This document shows positions 44,922 to 54,983 of a DNA stretch of 64,000 nt, piece by piece (the first letter of the stretch is position 1; every line of letters begins with the position of its first letter). The stretch is from Oricola cellulosilytica (GTDB lineage: Bacteria > Pseudomonadota > Alphaproteobacteria > Rhizobiales > Rhizobiaceae), in contig NZ_JAINFK010000001.1 of NCBI RefSeq assembly GCF_019966575.1, forward strand, positions 372,001 through 436,000, read 5' to 3'. Below the pieces are notes generated by a model. The model did no database searches. It had not been told where the DNA came from and worked only from the letters and a program-made list of their open reading frames with translations. The position numbers and the translations under genes were made by a program.

Positions 44922-46079
44922 ATGGCCCTCGACAGCCATCTTTCGTCCCTCAAGCTGAGCGCGTTCCGCAATTATGCGAGCCTTTCCGTTGCCTTCGCAG
45001 CCAAACACGTCGTACTGACGGGGCCGAACGGCGCGGGCAAGACCAATCTCCTGGAGGCGGTCTCATTCCTCTCTCCTGGACGCGGCCTTCGGCGTGCGCA
45101 ACTCGCGGACGTGGCCATGGCCGGCTCAAATGCGGGGTTCGCCGTCAATGTGACGCTGGAGCGGGACGGAGATGCAACGATCATAGGCACCGGCACCGCG
45201 CCCGGCGACGCGCTGCAGCGCAAGGTGCGCATCAACAGCACCACCGCGAAAAGCGCCGACGAACTGCTGGAGCTTTGCCGGGTCATCTGGCTGACGCCCT
45301 CGATGGACGGCCTGTTCACCGGCCCCGCCGCCGACCGCCGGCGGTTTCTCGACCGGATGGTGCTGGCGATCGACCCGGCGCACGGGCGGCGCGCGGCGGA
45401 CTACGAGAAGGCGATGCGCCAGCGCAACCGGCTGCTTGAGGATTTCCGCGACAGCCAGTCCGACGGGTGGATCGATGCGGCGGAAGCGCAACTGGCGGCG
45501 CTCGGCTCGGCAATGATCGCCGCCCGGCAGGAACTGGCCGGATTGCTGACCGGAATAATCGCGCAGGGCAATGGGGAGGACCGTCCCTTCCCTACGGCAT
45601 CGCTGGCGATCGAGGGCGCACTGGAGCGCGACGCCCGGGAGGGCATGCCGGCGGGAGACATCGAGGACGCGCTCCTGCGGATATTCCGCGACCAGCGCAT
45701 GCGCGACCGGACGGCGGGCAGGACGCTCGCAGGCCCGCACCGCGCGGAGTTCGCGATCCGCCACAGACAAAAGGACATGCCAGCCGCGCTCTGCTCGACC
45801 GGCGAACAAAAAGCCTTGCTGATCGGCCTGGTGCTCGCCCACGCCCGGCTTACCCGCACGGTTTCAGGCCTGGCGCCGATCATGCTGCTCGACGAGATCG
45901 CCGCGCATCTCGATCCGCTCAGGCGCGCAGCATTGTTCGAGCAGGTTGACGCGGCCGGCGGGCAGGCGTTCATGACCGGTACGGACCGAAGCCTGTTCGA
46001 TGCGCTTGAAGACCGGGCGCAACGCTTCCGGGTCGAGACCGGCGGCCTGCGAGATGACAGCGAGATCAGCGATGCGTGA
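44922..46079 (+). CDS. recF: DNA repair protein RecF
   Basis: A 385-residue SMC-like ATPase. Walker A is GPNGAGKTNLLEAVSFLSPG, the signature region includes LCSTGEQKALLIG and Walker B is APIMLLDEIAAHLD. FTGPAADRRRFLDRMV is a conserved RecF block. It loads RecA at gapped DNA with RecO and RecR. It follows dnaN by 42 bp and overlaps the next gene by eight bases, so the three are probably one transcript. Confidence 0.96.
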   Translation: MALDSHLSSLKLSAFRNYASLSVAFAAKHVVLTGPNGAGKTNLLEAVSFLSPGRGLRRAQLADVAMAGSNAGFAVNVTLERDGDATIIGTGTAPGDALQRKVRINSTTAKSADELLELCRVIWLTPSMDGLFTGPAADRRRFLDRMVLAIDPAHGRRAADYEKAMRQRNRLLEDFRDSQSDGWIDAAEAQLAALGSAMIAARQELAGLLTGIIAQGNGEDRPFPTASLAIEGALERDAREGMPAGDIEDALLRIFRDQRMRDRTAGRTLAGPHRAEFAIRHRQKDMPAALCSTGEQKALLIGLVLAHARLTRTVSGLAPIMLLDEIAAHLDPLRRAALFEQVDAAGGQAFMTGTDRSLFDALEDRAQRFRVETGGLRDDSEISDA

Positions 46080-46833
46080 CGAGAAGCCCCTGCAACCCGA
46101 GGAAATCGAGCGCTACGCCCGCCACATTATCCTTCCCGAAGTGGGAGGCCCGGGACAGCAGAAGCTGAAATCCGCTCGGGTGCTCATGGTGGGCGCCGGA
46201 GGCTTGGGCAGCCCTGTTCTGCTCTATCTCGCGGCCGCAGGGGTCGGCACGCTGGGTATCGTCGACGATGACGCGGTCAGCCTTTCCAACCTGCAGCGCC
46301 AGATCCTGCACGGCACAAGCGACATCGGCGCGCCGAAGACGGAAAGCGCCGCCAGCCGTGTTTCGGACGTGAATCCGCATGTGACGGTGGAAACGCACGC
46401 CATGCGGCTGACCGGTGACAATGCGCAAGACGTGATGGCGGGGTACGACATCATCGTCGACGGTTCGGACAATTTCGAGACGCGCTATCTGGTCGCCGAT
46501 ACGGCGGAGAAGCTCCAACGGCCGCTGGTCGCCGGTGCCCTCGGGCGCTTCGACGGGAGCCTGACGGTTCTGATGCCCCATACGAAGGGGGCGGACGGGA
46601 CCCCGAACCCGCGCTACCGCGACCTCTTTCCCGAGGCGCCTCCTCCCGGCAGCATCCCGAGCTGTGCCGAAGCCGGGATCCTCGGGGCCATCGCCGGTGT
46701 GCTCGGGACCCTGCAGGCCGTAGAGGTGCTGAAGCTGATCACCGGCGCGGGCGAGCCGCTGGTCGGCAAGATCCTGCTATACGATGCGCTTGCGGTGCGT
46801 TTCCAGACGATGGGTTACAAGCGGCGGAGCTGA
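46072..46833 (+). CDS. HesA/MoeB/ThiF-family adenylyltransferase
   Basis: A 253-residue E1-like enzyme. RYARHIILPEVGGPGQQKLK opens it. The ATP-binding GxGGLGS motif is in VLMVGAGGLGSPVLLYLAAAG, DDDAVSLSNLQRQILH supplies the metal Asp and Arg finger, and DGSDNFETRYLV completes the nucleotide site. The zinc-ligand pair CxxC of E. coli MoeB is replaced by NPRYRD, while SCAEAGILGAIAG is kept. It adenylates a ubiquitin-like sulfur carrier (MoaD or ThiS type); which one is unclear. It overlaps recF by eight bases and converges with the dehydrogenase gene at zero spacing. Confidence 0.88.
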   Translation: MRDEKPLQPEEIERYARHIILPEVGGPGQQKLKSARVLMVGAGGLGSPVLLYLAAAGVGTLGIVDDDAVSLSNLQRQILHGTSDIGAPKTESAASRVSDVNPHVTVETHAMRLTGDNAQDVMAGYDIIVDGSDNFETRYLVADTAEKLQRPLVAGALGRFDGSLTVLMPHTKGADGTPNPRYRDLFPEAPPPGSIPSCAEAGILGAIAGVLGTLQAVEVLKLITGAGEPLVGKILLYDALAVRFQTMGYKRRS

Positions 46834-47835
46834 TCAAACCATGCTGGGAAGCACGCGGTCGGCCGGGCGGTCGCCGTCGGCCATCATGCGGATGTTGATG
46901 ATAACCTTCTCACCCATCTCGATGCGGCTTTCGATGGTCGCCGAACTCATATGGGGCGAAAGCACGACCTTTCCTGCGCGGGCGAGCGCGCGCAGACGCG
47001 GATTGACCGTCGGCTCGTGCTCGAAGACATCGAGTCCGGCGCCGGCGATCCTGCCATCCTCGATCAGCCGGATCAGCGCCTCCTCGTCGACGACATCGCC
47101 GCGGGCGGTATTGACGATGTAGGCCGTCGGCTGCATCAGCTCGAGCCGCCTTGCCGAGAGCAGATGGAATGTTGCCGGCGTGGACGGACAGTTGACGGAA
47201 ATGATGTCCATATGGGCGAGCATCTGATCGAGGCTTTCCCACCAGATCGCTCCGAGCTCGCGCTCGATGGCCTCCGACATGCGGTGCCGGTTGTGGTAGT
47301 TGATCGACAGGCCGAAGGCCGCGGCGCGCTTGGCAACCGCCATTCCGACCCGGCCGAGACCGATGATGCCCAGCCGTTTCCCGGAGATGCGGCGGCCAAG
47401 CATCCATGTCGGCGACCAACCCTGCCAGTCGCCCTCGCCGGTCAGAACGGAGGCGCCCTCCGTCAGGCGCCGCGGCACGGCGAGAATCAGCGCCATCGCC
47501 ATGTCGGCGGTGTCCTGACTCAAGACGTCGGGGGTGTTGGTCACCGTGATGCCCCGCGCATGCGCCGCCGCGACGTCGATATTGTCGACGCCATTGCCGA
47601 AATTGGCGATCAGCCTCAGTTGCGCACCCGCCCCGGACAGAAGGTCCTCATCGATGCGGTCGGTGACCGTGGGGACAAGCACCTCGGCGGATGCCAGCGC
47701 GGCCGCAAGCTGCTCGCGCGAGAAGGGGCGATCGTCCTCGTTCAGGCTGACCTCGAACAGTTCACGCATCCGCGCCTCAACCTGATCCGGCAGCTTCCGG
47801 GTGATCACAACCTTCGGATTTCTGCTGAGAGGCAT
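46834..47835 (-). CDS. D-2-hydroxyacid dehydrogenase (glyoxylate/hydroxypyruvate reductase type)
   Basis: A 333-residue NAD(P)-dependent dehydrogenase. NFGNGVDNID is the substrate-loop signature, and GIIGLGRVGMAVAKR the Rossmann glycine loop. The catalytic triad is Arg in NTARGDVVDE, Glu in DVFEHEP and His in LSPHMSSAT. It likely reduces glyoxylate or hydroxypyruvate in the cytoplasm. It is divergent from the SH3 gene and converges end to end with the MoeB/ThiF-like gene. Confidence 0.9.
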   Translation of the reverse strand: MPLSRNPKVVITRKLPDQVEARMRELFEVSLNEDDRPFSREQLAAALASAEVLVPTVTDRIDEDLLSGAGAQLRLIANFGNGVDNIDVAAAHARGITVTNTPDVLSQDTADMAMALILAVPRRLTEGASVLTGEGDWQGWSPTWMLGRRISGKRLGIIGLGRVGMAVAKRAAAFGLSINYHNRHRMSEAIERELGAIWWESLDQMLAHMDIISVNCPSTPATFHLLSARRLELMQPTAYIVNTARGDVVDEEALIRLIEDGRIAGAGLDVFEHEPTVNPRLRALARAGKVVLSPHMSSATIESRIEMGEKVIINIRMMADGDRPADRVLPSMV

Positions 47836-48044
47836 CCTGTTTCCCTGTTCGGCAGGTGGAAATTGCGTTGCCGGAAGACGGCGTTGAGCGGTCGTTAACC
47901 AAGAAAGGCCAGAATGCGGACTGACCGGTTCGCCGCTTCTCTAGCAAGGAGGCCGGTTCATGACAAAGAATTTCGAGCGTCTCCGCCGGCTGCCACAATG
48001 ACCGGGCCACGACGCCGATACATGCTCCAGGGGACGACGCCAGC

Positions 48045-48623
48045 ATGCCGTTGCATAACTCCGTATCAATATCCGTCCGCGCCGCCGCGGCAGCCATGCT
48101 GCTGGCGCTACCGATGGCCTTCGCGCCCGAAATGGCGGGCGCGCAAACCACCAGCGCCATCGGCAAGGGGCCGAGCGGACTGCCGCTGCCGCGTTTCGTC
48201 AGCCTGAAGGCGACGCGCGTCAATCTGCGCGTCGGGCCAGGCCCGGACTACGCGGTGGCCTACCGCTATCTCAAGAACGGGATCCCGATGGAGATCATCC
48301 AGGAGTACGACAACTGGCGCCGGGTGCGCGACGCTGACGGCACCACCGGCTGGATCCATGGCTCGCTGCTGTCGGGAAAGCGCACCGCCATCGCATCGCC
48401 GTGGCGTCAGGCTTCCGACATGGCAGACACGGTCACGCTCTACAGCGCACCGGCCGGACAGGCCAGGGCGGTCGCCTTCCTGGAGCCCGGCGTCGTCGGG
48501 AGCATCGAAAGCTGCGACGGGGCATGGTGCGAATTCGAGGTGACGTTCGACGGCCGTTCGCTGAACGGTTTCGTCAACCAGGCGGAACTGTGGGGAGCCT
48601 ATCCGGACGAAGTCATCCGGTGA
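48045..48623 (+). CDS. Exported SH3-domain protein
   Basis: A 192-residue protein. The signal peptide MPLHNSVSISVRAAAAAMLLALPMA ends at about residue 33 (AGAQTT). A bacterial SH3-like fold follows (RVNLRVGPGPDYAVAYRYLK, then EYDNWRRVRDADGTTGWIHGSLLSGKR) and a second, weaker SH3-like repeat (YSAPAGQARAVAFLEPGVVG, GAWCEFEV with CDGAWC). It likely binds peptidoglycan or a cell-surface ligand in the periplasm. It is convergent with irr, whose stop lies 12 bp away. Confidence 0.85.
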   Translation: MPLHNSVSISVRAAAAAMLLALPMAFAPEMAGAQTTSAIGKGPSGLPLPRFVSLKATRVNLRVGPGPDYAVAYRYLKNGIPMEIIQEYDNWRRVRDADGTTGWIHGSLLSGKRTAIASPWRQASDMADTVTLYSAPAGQARAVAFLEPGVVGSIESCDGAWCEFEVTFDGRSLNGFVNQAELWGAYPDEVIR

Positions 48624-48635
48624 TGGCGGGGACCG

Positions 48636-49049
48636 TCAGGCCTTGCGGCGCAGGCGGATCACGATGTCGATGTTGGCGATTTCCAACCCTTCGGGAGGTT
48701 CGGGAATGTTATCGACCTTCAGATTCGAGAGCGGAACGTCGATCACCGCGTTCTCATCCTCGATGAAGAAATGGTGGTGGTCGGACGTGTTGGTGTCGAA
48801 ATAGGTGCGCGACCCCTCGATCGACAGGATGCGCAACATTCCCGCTTCGGTGAACTGGTGCAGCGTGTTGTAGACCGTCGCCAGCGATACCGGCACCCCG
48901 GAGACGACCGCTTCGGAATGCAGATCTTCGGCCGCCAGATGACGGTTGCCCTTGGCGAACAGCAATTCCGCAAGCGCCACGCGCTGACGCGTCGGCCGGA
49001 GGCCGGCCTGCTGCAGTCTCTGTCGGATCTCCGTTCCTGACTGATTCAA
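48636..49049 (-). CDS. irr: Iron response regulator Irr (Fur family)
   Basis: About 137 residues of a Fur-type regulator. The DNA-binding winged helix reads [21 protein letters not shown] and [20 protein letters not shown]. The [10 protein letters not shown] segment is the His-rich haem-binding motif of rhizobial Irr, and [11 protein letters not shown] the usual end. Irr controls haem synthesis and iron genes according to haem status. The start is uncertain: a TTG at 49049 fits the family length and leaves an AT-rich promoter zone (about 49090-49140); an in-frame ATG at 49130 lies inside that zone. It is divergent from fabA, an arrangement shared by many rhizobia. Confidence 0.88.
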   Translation of the reverse strand: MNQSGTEIRQRLQQAGLRPTRQRVALAELLFAKGNRHLAAEDLHSEAVVSGVPVSLATVYNTLHQFTEAGMLRILSIEGSRTYFDTNTSDHHHFFIEDENAVIDVPLSNLKVDNIPEPPEGLEIANIDIVIRLRRKA

Positions 49050-49232
49050 TTGTCTACCCAGTCGTTGGATCGTTGGCGCCAAGTGGGTGCAAAGACAAGA
49101 TTTATTTCTGTCTATTGCCCTATCGATCATATATTCGCTATGCCAAAAGCAATCAATAGGCGGGGTCCGGACGGCTCCGCAAGACATGGTGCGCGCGCAA
49201 GCGGACCGCGGGCGAGAAGGACTTTCCAGGGG

Positions 49233-49748
49233 ATGGCCGAACGGAAATCAAGCTACACGTATGAAGATCTGCTTGCGTGCGCGCGCGGAGAACTGTTCGG
49301 GCCGGGCAATGCCCAGTTGCCGGCCCCGCCGATGCTGATGTTCGACCGGATCACCGATGTCAGCGAAACCGGCGGCGCTTACGACAAGGGCTACATCCGG
49401 GCCGAACTGGACGTGAAGCCGGATCTCTGGTTCTTCCCCTGTCACTTCATCGGCAATGAGATCATGCCCGGCTGTCTGGGTCTTGATGCGATGTGGCAGC
49501 TTACCGGATTCTTTCTGGGCTGGCTCGGCGAGCCGGGCTACGGAATGGCGCTGTCGACCGGTGAGGTGAAGTTCAAGGGCATGGTGACGCCGAAGACCAA
49601 GCTGGTGGAGTATGGGGTCGACTTCAAGCGCGTCATGCGCGGCCGCCTCGTGCTCGGAATTGCGGACGGCTGGTTGAAAGCCGACGGCGAGACCATCTAT
49701 CAGGCCACGGACCTGAAAGTCGGTCTTTCCAAGGAAAAAGCGGCCTGA
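49233..49748 (+). CDS. fabA: 3-hydroxydecanoyl-ACP dehydratase/isomerase
   Basis: A 171-residue hot-dog-fold enzyme, the exact family length. [21 protein letters not shown] holds the catalytic His and Asp. [10 protein letters not shown] precedes it. It dehydrates 3-hydroxydecanoyl-ACP and isomerises the product, starting unsaturated fatty-acid synthesis in the cytoplasm. The ATG at 49233 gives [21 protein letters not shown] lies upstream. It heads the fabA-fabB-fabI run and is divergent from irr. Confidence 0.96.
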   Translation: MAERKSSYTYEDLLACARGELFGPGNAQLPAPPMLMFDRITDVSETGGAYDKGYIRAELDVKPDLWFFPCHFIGNEIMPGCLGLDAMWQLTGFFLGWLGEPGYGMALSTGEVKFKGMVTPKTKLVEYGVDFKRVMRGRLVLGIADGWLKADGETIYQATDLKVGLSKEKAA

Positions 49749-49806
49749 CAGGATGAAATGCGCCGCGCCTCCGGCGGCGCGGCAGGCCTAGCCAGGGAGC
49801 CTTCTC

Positions 49807-51021
49807 ATGAAACGTGTGGTCGTAACAGGAATGGGCATCGTCTCGTCCATCGGCGACAATGTCGACGAAGTGACCGACGCGCTCAGAAATGCGCGGTCGG
49901 GTATCAGCTTTGCCCCCGAATACAAGGAACTCGGCTTCCGGTCGCATGTTCACGGCAAGCCGAACCTCGACCCGACGACGCTGCTCGACCGCCGCGCCAT
50001 GCGGTTTCACGGCGGCGGGACGGCGTGGAACCACGTCGCGATGGATCAGGCAATCGCTGATGCGGGTCTGGAAGAATCCGACATCTCCAACGAGCGGACC
50101 GGGATCATCATGGGGTCCGGCGGGGCCTCGACGCAATCGATCGTCCAGGCCGCTGACGTGACCCGAGAGAAGGGTCCGAAGAAGGTAGGCCCCACGGTGG
50201 TGCCGAAAGCGATGTCGTCGACCGCGTCGGCGACGCTGGCGACCTGGTTCAAGATCAAGGGCGTGAACTACTCGATCTCGTCGGCCTGTTCGACTTCGAG
50301 CCACTGCATCGGCAACGCCTATGAAACCATCCAGCTGGGCAAGCAGGACACGATGTTCGCCGGCGGATGCGAGGACCTGCACTGGACGCTGTCCGTCCTT
50401 TTCGACGCGATGGGCGCCCTTTCCTCCGATTTCAACGAGACACCGGAGGTTGCGTCGCGGGCCTATGACAATGCGCGCGACGGATTCGTGATCGCCGGCG
50501 GAGCGGGCGTACTCGTGCTCGAGGAGCTGGAGCGCGCGAAAGCCCGCGGAGCGAATATCGTCGCCGAAATCGTCGGTTACGGCGCGACCTCGGACGGCGC
50601 GGACATGGTGGCGCCTTCGGGCGAAGGCGCGGTGCGCTGCATGCGCCAGGCCGTCTCCCATCTCGACGGAATCGACTACATCAACCCGCACGCCACATCG
50701 ACGCCGGTCGGCGACCGGATGGAGGTTCAGGCCATCCGCGAAGTGTTCGGGGACAACATCCCGCCGATCTCGGCGACCAAGTCGCTGACCGGCCATTCGC
50801 AGGGCGCGACCGGAGTGCACGAGGCAATCTATTCGCTTCTGATGATGAAGAACCGCTTCGTCGCCAAGAGCGCCCATATAGACGAAATCGATCCGGAATT
50901 CGCCGACCTGCCGATTGCCCGCGAGCGGCAGGACGACGTCACGATCGACCGCGTGCTTTCGAATTCGTTCGGGTTCGGCGGCACCAATGCCTGCCTTGCC
51001 TTCCAGCGCTATAACGGCTGA
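49807..51021 (+). CDS. fabB: 3-oxoacyl-ACP synthase I
   Basis: A 404-residue thiolase-fold condensing enzyme. The Cys nucleophile is in [12 protein letters not shown], and the two His in [11 protein letters not shown] and [10 protein letters not shown]. The N-terminus [18 protein letters not shown] is typical. It elongates the cis-3-decenoyl-ACP made by FabA. It follows fabA by 58 bp, with AGGGAG before the ATG. Confidence 0.96.
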   Translation: MKRVVVTGMGIVSSIGDNVDEVTDALRNARSGISFAPEYKELGFRSHVHGKPNLDPTTLLDRRAMRFHGGGTAWNHVAMDQAIADAGLEESDISNERTGIIMGSGGASTQSIVQAADVTREKGPKKVGPTVVPKAMSSTASATLATWFKIKGVNYSISSACSTSSHCIGNAYETIQLGKQDTMFAGGCEDLHWTLSVLFDAMGALSSDFNETPEVASRAYDNARDGFVIAGGAGVLVLEELERAKARGANIVAEIVGYGATSDGADMVAPSGEGAVRCMRQAVSHLDGIDYINPHATSTPVGDRMEVQAIREVFGDNIPPISATKSLTGHSQGATGVHEAIYSLLMMKNRFVAKSAHIDEIDPEFADLPIARERQDDVTIDRVLSNSFGFGGTNACLAFQRYNG

Positions 51022-51049
51022 CCGGCCGCTACCGAGAGGGAAATACGGA

Positions 51050-51853
<804 letters not shown>

Positions 51854-51870
51854 CCGGCGGCGCAGCTTCG

Positions 51871-52221
51871 TCACCCGCCTTCCCAAGTGCAATTGTCGAA
51901 CGACGCATAGGAAACCAGCCGCTCCGGTTCTCCCGTCCGTGCGAGGCGGGAGCATCCCTCAACTGCATCCCCGCTTTCGAAGACGCTGATCGTTCCGCCA
52001 TCGGCTCCGCTCTCCACGCACAGGACACCCTCCGGTGCGAGCATCCAGACCTCGCGCCGGCCATTGTCCGCCTCTGCGGCGAAAAGCAAATCCCGGCCGC
52101 TCCCGTTGACGACGCAAACCTTGCCCGCGGCATCGCCCGGATCGAGGGCAACGGCCGGTGCGATCGCTGTCATCGAGATGATGGCGGCGGCTGCCGCAAA
52201 GCGGCCTGGCGGCGCACCCAT
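51871..52221 (-). CDS. Small exported protein of unknown function
   Basis: A 116-residue protein. The signal peptide MGAPPGRFAAAAAIISMTAIAPAVA ends near residue 25. The mature domain KVCVVNGSGRDLLFAAEADNGRREVWMLAPEGVLCVES has four cysteines (KVCV, VLCV, EGCSR, DNCTW) that may pair as two disulfides. I recognise no family. GGAGAAGG lies just before the ATG at 52221 and is part of a duplicated segment. It converges with fabI and is divergent from the GGDEF/EAL gene. Confidence 0.7.
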   Translation of the reverse strand: MGAPPGRFAAAAAIISMTAIAPAVALDPGDAAGKVCVVNGSGRDLLFAAEADNGRREVWMLAPEGVLCVESGADGGTISVFESGDAVEGCSRLARTGEPERLVSYASFDNCTWEGG

Positions 52222-52227
52222 GACCTT

Positions 52228-52263
52228 CTCCAGCAGAAATACTTGCTCCAGCAGAAATACTTG
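52228..52263. repeat. Perfect 18-base tandem duplication at a ribosome binding site
   Basis: CTCCAGCAGAAATACTTG occurs twice in direct succession (52228-52245 and 52246-52263). On the minus strand each copy carries CTGGAG, so the ribosome binding site of the exported-protein gene is duplicated, the functional copy being the one next to the ATG at 52221. Confidence 0.8.
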
Positions 52264-52361
52264 CCCGGGAGCAAGGATCGGACCCATCAGGCCCATGTGT
52301 CCAATCACTCCGTTGTGAGCAATCTCTGAAACCGGATTTTAGGAAGTTTGCGGTAACTACG

Positions 52362-53900
52362 ATGACTGCACGGGGTTTTTGCATGACTATCGGTTCCAAA
52401 ACCGACCGATCGGCGGTGTTTCGCCTGGTCACCATTTTCAGCAGCGGTTTTGGCGCCGCGACGCTCAGTCTTTGGGCACTGACGCTAACACAGGCCGGCA
52501 CCCTGAACGTGCTGGACGTCAATGCCACGACCGCCATCATCGCCGGTCTGGCCGCACTGGCCGGAGCCGGCTGTGCCCACGCCTTCTTCATCGGTTCGGA
52601 CGAAGCCACCAAGGCGTATGAGGAAGCTCTGGAAACCGACCCGCTAACGGGCCTTCTTTCCAGAATCGGTTTGGAGCGCCGCATCGCGGAACTCTCGTCT
52701 AAGGAGGGCAACGGCCCGCGCAAATTCGATCGGCTCGTGCTGGTGTCTGTCGAAATCGACGCCCTTCGCGACATTAACGACGCGCATGGCCAAGAATTCG
52801 GGGACAGGGTTTTACAGACCATCGGGGAACGCTTGCGCCGAATGGTCGGTACACTCGGCCCCGTGGCACGAATCGGCGGGAGCGAGTTCACCCTTGCAGT
52901 GCGGGTCAATCGCGACAATCGCGAACTCCCCCAGATGATGGCCGCAATTACCGATGAGATTGCAAGGCCGATTGCCAGCACCAGCGGAAATGTTCCGATT
53001 TTCTCCGTTTCGGGGCTTGCCGAAGTGAACCCCGGCGAACCCGAGATCAAGAAGCTTCTTCAGCGGACAAGACTGGCGCGTGCTACCGCCAGGGCGAGCG
53101 GTCTTGGGAGCTGGGCGATCTATCACCCGGAGATGGCCGAAACGGACCGCTATCGCAAATGGATCGAAACGGAGCTGGGGCAGGCGATCGGCAAGAATGA
53201 GTTCGAGCTTGTGTACCAGCCGCAGGTGGACACGACCAACGGCGAAACCGTTGGGTATGAAGCGCTCCTGCGATGGGAGCATCGCGAAAAAGGGGCCATT
53301 CCGCCGGCCGAATTCATCACCGTTGCCGAAAAGTGCGGCCTCATCAACCAGATCGGAAGCTGGGTGCTTCGGCAGGCCTGCGTTGACGCAAGATATTTCA
53401 CCTCGGGCGAGAAAATCGCGGTCAACGTGTCCCCGAAGCAGATGGAACAGGACGATTTTGTCGACACTCTTGCTGCCATCCTGCGGGCCCAGGCGGTCGA
53501 TCCCGCCCGGATCGAGATTGAAATCACGGAGAATGTGCTCATCCACGACCAAAGAAAGATCCGCGAGCAGTTCGAGCAAATCCGCGCGCTGGGATGCTCG
53601 ATCGCAATCGACGATTTCGGCACGGGTTATTCGAACCTGAACTATCTTTCGGATCTTCCGTTCAGCAAACTGAAGCTGGATCAGTCGTTTGTCTCCCGGA
53701 TCGAGGACCGGAAGAACGGTGGCGCACTTGTCTCCACCATTGTCAATCTGGCGCGTGCGCTGGATGTGGACGTGCTTGCGGAAGGCGTGGAAACCGAAAA
53801 CCAGATGGTGATGCTGAATGCCGCCGGGTGCACGCTGATGCAGGGTTACTATTTCGGCAAGCCGGTCGCGCTGCAACGACAGCAGACACTTGCCGCCTGA
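52362..53900 (+). CDS. GGDEF/EAL protein with a degenerate GGDEF site
   Basis: A 512-residue protein. Two membrane helices are at about residues 20-42 and 53-76. The GGDEF domain (about 90-245) has RIGGSEF where active diguanylate cyclases have GG(D/E)EF, so it is probably catalytically dead. The EAL domain is intact: GYEALLRWEH, ITENVLIHD, IDDFGTGYSNLNYLSDLPF and LAEGVETE. It likely degrades c-di-GMP at the inner membrane, with GGDEF regulating. The ATG at 52362 was used; an ATG at 52383 is an alternative. It is divergent from the small exported-protein gene. Confidence 0.88.
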   Translation: MTARGFCMTIGSKTDRSAVFRLVTIFSSGFGAATLSLWALTLTQAGTLNVLDVNATTAIIAGLAALAGAGCAHAFFIGSDEATKAYEEALETDPLTGLLSRIGLERRIAELSSKEGNGPRKFDRLVLVSVEIDALRDINDAHGQEFGDRVLQTIGERLRRMVGTLGPVARIGGSEFTLAVRVNRDNRELPQMMAAITDEIARPIASTSGNVPIFSVSGLAEVNPGEPEIKKLLQRTRLARATARASGLGSWAIYHPEMAETDRYRKWIETELGQAIGKNEFELVYQPQVDTTNGETVGYEALLRWEHREKGAIPPAEFITVAEKCGLINQIGSWVLRQACVDARYFTSGEKIAVNVSPKQMEQDDFVDTLAAILRAQAVDPARIEIEITENVLIHDQRKIREQFEQIRALGCSIAIDDFGTGYSNLNYLSDLPFSKLKLDQSFVSRIEDRKNGGALVSTIVNLARALDVDVLAEGVETENQMVMLNAAGCTLMQGYYFGKPVALQRQQTLAA

Positions 53901-54905
53901 CTATCGCACCGCCTCAACCACCTTGAATCCGTCCGCTTCGACAATCGGAACGACCCGGCGGAATCCCTGCGCCAGCGCCTGCTCGTAGGGCAGTTTGCGG
54001 TTCGCCACCATCAACAGCCGGCCGTTTGGCTTGAGCGCCCTCGACGCGGCCGCGATGAATGCCTTGCCGAGGTCGGGTTCAGAGGCGCGGCCCGAATGGA
54101 AGGGCGGGTTCATTACGATCCAGTCGAACTGGCGCGCCACCGGCTCGGAGGAAAGATCAAACCAGTTGGCCTCGATCGCGACGTCCCTTGAAAATGCCTC
54201 GAGATTGCGTTCGGCCGCGCGAAGCGACGGCCAATGCGCCTCGTACAGCGCCAGCCGTTCCGGCTTGGCCGCTTCGAGCAGGCGCGCCGACAGGAAGCCC
54301 CAGCCACAGCCGAAATCGGCAACCTGCCCCGAGATACGCTTGTCGAAGTGGGAGGCGAGAAGAGCCGAGCCCGGATCGACCTTGCCGGACGAGAACATGC
54401 CCGGCGCAGTTTGGAAACGGTCATCGACCGTCTCCGTTGCCTCAGCGATATCCGAAAATGGAGCACCCGATCCAACCGTGAACCAGAAGACGGTCGCGTG
54501 ATGCTTTGCCAGCGAGCCGGCGATTTCCACCCGGCTTGCGGCCCATTTGCGCAGCGAAGCGATGCCGAGGTTCTTGTCGCCGGCGACGGCGACGAAACCG
54601 CCGGGACGGACCATGCGGCCGGCCCGCGCGATCATCATTTGGTTCTCGGCGCGATGCTTTCCGGCAAGCACCAGGCAGCCCGCACAGACGTCCAGGTCGG
54701 GGAGTTCCGGCTTCACCGCAAAACCGGCCCGCTGCAAATGCAGAAAACCGGCCCTATGCCCCTGCTCGCAATCGAGGGACCGGCGCATATCATCCGCGAC
54801 ATCGGGAAGCTGCGCGTTGAGGAAGGCGACACGCTCAGTCCCCGATGGCCACCCACGTGCACCGCTCTCAAACGGGAGGAAGAGTGTCTTGACCGAAGAG
54901 CTCAT
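53901..54905 (-). CDS. RsmC-like 16S rRNA guanine-N2 methyltransferase
   Basis: A 334-residue two-domain protein. The N-terminal half is a degenerate methyltransferase fold that recognises RNA in RsmC. The C-terminal half has motif I VADFGCGWGFLSARLLEA and the NPPF catalytic motif in WIVMNPPFHSGR. Family members methylate G1207 of 16S rRNA. ATG at 54905 is used; a longer in-frame start at 54944 would add 13 residues. It follows pnp on the same strand, with the pnp terminator between them. Confidence 0.82.
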   Translation of the reverse strand: MSSSVKTLFLPFESGARGWPSGTERVAFLNAQLPDVADDMRRSLDCEQGHRAGFLHLQRAGFAVKPELPDLDVCAGCLVLAGKHRAENQMMIARAGRMVRPGGFVAVAGDKNLGIASLRKWAASRVEIAGSLAKHHATVFWFTVGSGAPFSDIAEATETVDDRFQTAPGMFSSGKVDPGSALLASHFDKRISGQVADFGCGWGFLSARLLEAAKPERLALYEAHWPSLRAAERNLEAFSRDVAIEANWFDLSSEPVARQFDWIVMNPPFHSGRASEPDLGKAFIAAASRALKPNGRLLMVANRKLPYEQALAQGFRRVVPIVEADGFKVVEAVR

Positions 54906-54927
54906 GCTTCCAAATCCGGCTTGAAAT

Positions 54928-54957
54928 GAAAAAGCGCGGGACACCTTGCCCCGCGCT
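54928..54957 (-). terminator. Rho-independent terminator of pnp
   Basis: On the minus strand AGCGCGGG and CCCGCGCT form an eight-base stem across a nine-base loop, followed by TTTTTCATTT. It lies about 27 bases after the pnp stop. Confidence 0.85.
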
Positions 54958-54983
54958 CTCGAGTTCTCCCGGGATCAGACCGA

